Shown here piece by piece: positions 16,130-16,991 of a stretch of 16,991 bases of DNA. The stretch comes from Thermohalobaculum sp050331395 (GTDB taxonomy: Bacteria; Pseudomonadota; Alphaproteobacteria; Rhodobacterales; Rhodobacteraceae): positions 1 through 16,991 of the forward strand of contig JBHJGX010000004.1 in the NCBI GenBank assembly GCA_050331395.1, written 5' to 3'. The notes under the pieces were generated by a model, which was not told where the DNA came from, searched no databases, and was given only the letters and a program-made list of their open reading frames with translations. A program made the position numbers and the translations under genes. Each line of letters begins with the position of its first letter. Position 1 is the first letter of the stretch.

Positions 16130-16846
16130 TCAGCCGAGGCGCCGCCCCGGCGTCGGAAGCTCGCCGAGCGGTTCCCCCTTCGGCCGGTTATCCCCAAGCG
16201 GCCGACCTTCCACGACGAAATACGTCATTTCTGCGATGAATGTCGAATGATCGCCAATCCGCTCGAGATTTTTCGCGATAAAGAGAAGTTGCGAGCAAAG
16301 CCCGATGAGTTGCGGGTCCTCCATCATATAGGTAATCAGCTCGCGGAAAATCGAGTTGTGCATATCGTCGATCTCGACATCGCGGTTCCAGACCGACACG
16401 GCCAAAGCCGTATCGCGCGCGGTATAGGCGTCGAGCACCTCGGCAAAGAGCGTGAGCGTCTGCCGCCCCATGCGCACGATCGAATTCGAGACCCGCAGCG
16501 GCGGTGTCTCGGCAAGATACTTGCCGCGCCTGGCAATGTTCTTAGCCAGATCCCCGATCCGTTCCAAGGTCGAGGCGATCTTTATTGCGGCGACCACCTC
16601 GCGCAGATCGCTTGCCACCGGTTGGCGGAGCGCAAGCGTCTTAATGGCCATCTCCTCGAACTTGACCTCGAGCTGGTCGAGGCGGTCGTCGGCGCGGATG
16701 ACCTCTTCGGCGAGTTCGCTGTCCCGGGTTCGGACGGCCTCGAGCGCTTGGGTCAGCTGTTCCTCGGCGATCCCGCCCATTTCCGACAGCCGCGCCGAGA
16801 TGCTCTGCATATCGACGTCGAAGGCTGTGACGATTTTGTTGTTCAT
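16130..16846 (-). CDS. phoU: Phosphate signalling protein PhoU
   Basis: PhoU connects the PstSCAB transporter to PhoR, holding the Pho response off when phosphate is sufficient. The 238-residue protein is an all-helical tandem repeat. The first repeat contains EMAIKTLALRQPVASDLREV and ERIGDLAKNIARR; the second contains IDDMHNSIFREL and ERIGDHSTFIAEM, with the family's metal-binding ERxGD motifs in both. A 25-residue tail (after EMTYFVVEG) is rich in Pro and Gly. Its ATG lies immediately downstream of the pstB-like coding end, and phoB follows after 23 nt, the usual Pst-Pho order. Confidence 0.95.
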   Translation of the reverse strand: MNNKIVTAFDVDMQSISARLSEMGGIAEEQLTQALEAVRTRDSELAEEVIRADDRLDQLEVKFEEMAIKTLALRQPVASDLREVVAAIKIASTLERIGDLAKNIARRGKYLAETPPLRVSNSIVRMGRQTLTLFAEVLDAYTARDTALAVSVWNRDVEIDDMHNSIFRELITYMMEDPQLIGLCSQLLFIAKNLERIGDHSTFIAEMTYFVVEGRPLGDNRPKGEPLGELPTPGRRLG

Positions 16847-16922
16847 CTGAGAGTTCCGTCAGCGCGGGCCGGGCCGCGCGCGGGTCGCGGGAGCCGATGC
16901 GCGGGTCCCGCGCGGTCCGGCA

Positions 16923-16991
16923 GCCGCACCGGCCGGTGCTGTATTTCGGGGGGGTGGCGGGATCCGGATTGGTGAAGATTTTGCTGGTCGC
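16923..16991 (-). CDS. pstB: C-terminal end of phosphate ABC transporter ATPase PstB (5' part outside window, no normal stop)
   Basis: The 23 codons at the edge read ATSKIFTNPDPATPPKYSTG then RCG. This fits the usual PstB ending (IFTNP, seven residues, YITGRFG) residue for residue, and the position just before phoU is as expected. The usual stop does not follow: where a TGA would be expected the codon is TGC, and the frame continues for 93 codons to a TAA at 16641, inside phoU. I end the feature at the last family-like residue. Either the gene has a long divergent C-terminal extension, or a base change or sequence error removed the stop. The call rests on a short segment plus context. Confidence 0.55.

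Noticed and set aside
14704..16197. A 497-codon minus-strand open frame spanning phoB and gcrA
   Set aside because: It is a different frame from phoB and antisense to gcrA; both real genes have full-length family motifs.

Overview
The window looks like a chromosomal segment of a GC-rich alphaproteobacterium, most probably Rhodobacterales/Rhodobacteraceae. The main reasons are a clear GcrA-type cell-cycle regulator (an alphaproteobacterial family), the phoU-phoB arrangement next to what looks like the end of pstB, strong GC bias at third codon positions, and a RACo-like ferredoxin/ASKHA protein of the kind common in marine rhodobacters. No database search was possible; family calls rest on motifs read from the translations.

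Left part (1-2810): the end of a type I restriction-modification operon on the minus strand. It runs from a small 60-codon ORF through hsdM to hsdS, which leaves the window at base 1. It is followed by about 400 bases with no convincing gene. This block abuts the 3' end of a minus-strand tRNA-Ser(GCU) at 2811-2901, which may be the edge of an acquired island. Divergent from the tRNA is a plus-strand gene (3067-5094) for a 2Fe-2S/ASKHA protein that probably reactivates corrinoid proteins.

Middle part (5108-10892): a run of minus-strand genes. In transcription order these are rlmB (23S rRNA 2'-O-methyltransferase), a small CoA-binding protein, a subtilisin-family protease without a Sec signal, metY (O-acetylhomoserine sulfhydrylase), and an exported alpha/beta hydrolase whose start codon overlaps the metY stop. 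rlmB and the CoA-binding gene are each followed by a long, hairpin-bearing 3' region. Both regions end in a U-tract terminator carrying the same 13-nt box. The protease gene is preceded by an AT-rich cluster of palindromes.

Right part (11145-16991): an exported two-subunit molybdenum hydroxylase of the isoquinoline 1-oxidoreductase type (small 2Fe-2S subunit then large Tat-signal subunit), and an ABC-2 type permease without its ATPase. Then come gcrA on the plus strand, phoB and phoU on the minus strand, and at the edge 23 codons that look like the C-terminus of pstB but lack the usual stop codon. Together these last genes are the tail of a Pst/Pho phosphate-sensing operon converging on gcrA.

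I do not see a clearly new multi-gene system. The observations most worth following are the paired box-terminator elements with structured 3' regions (9198-9362 and 9925-10063), the palindrome cluster before the protease, the translational coupling of metY to an exported hydrolase, and the unusual pstB end.
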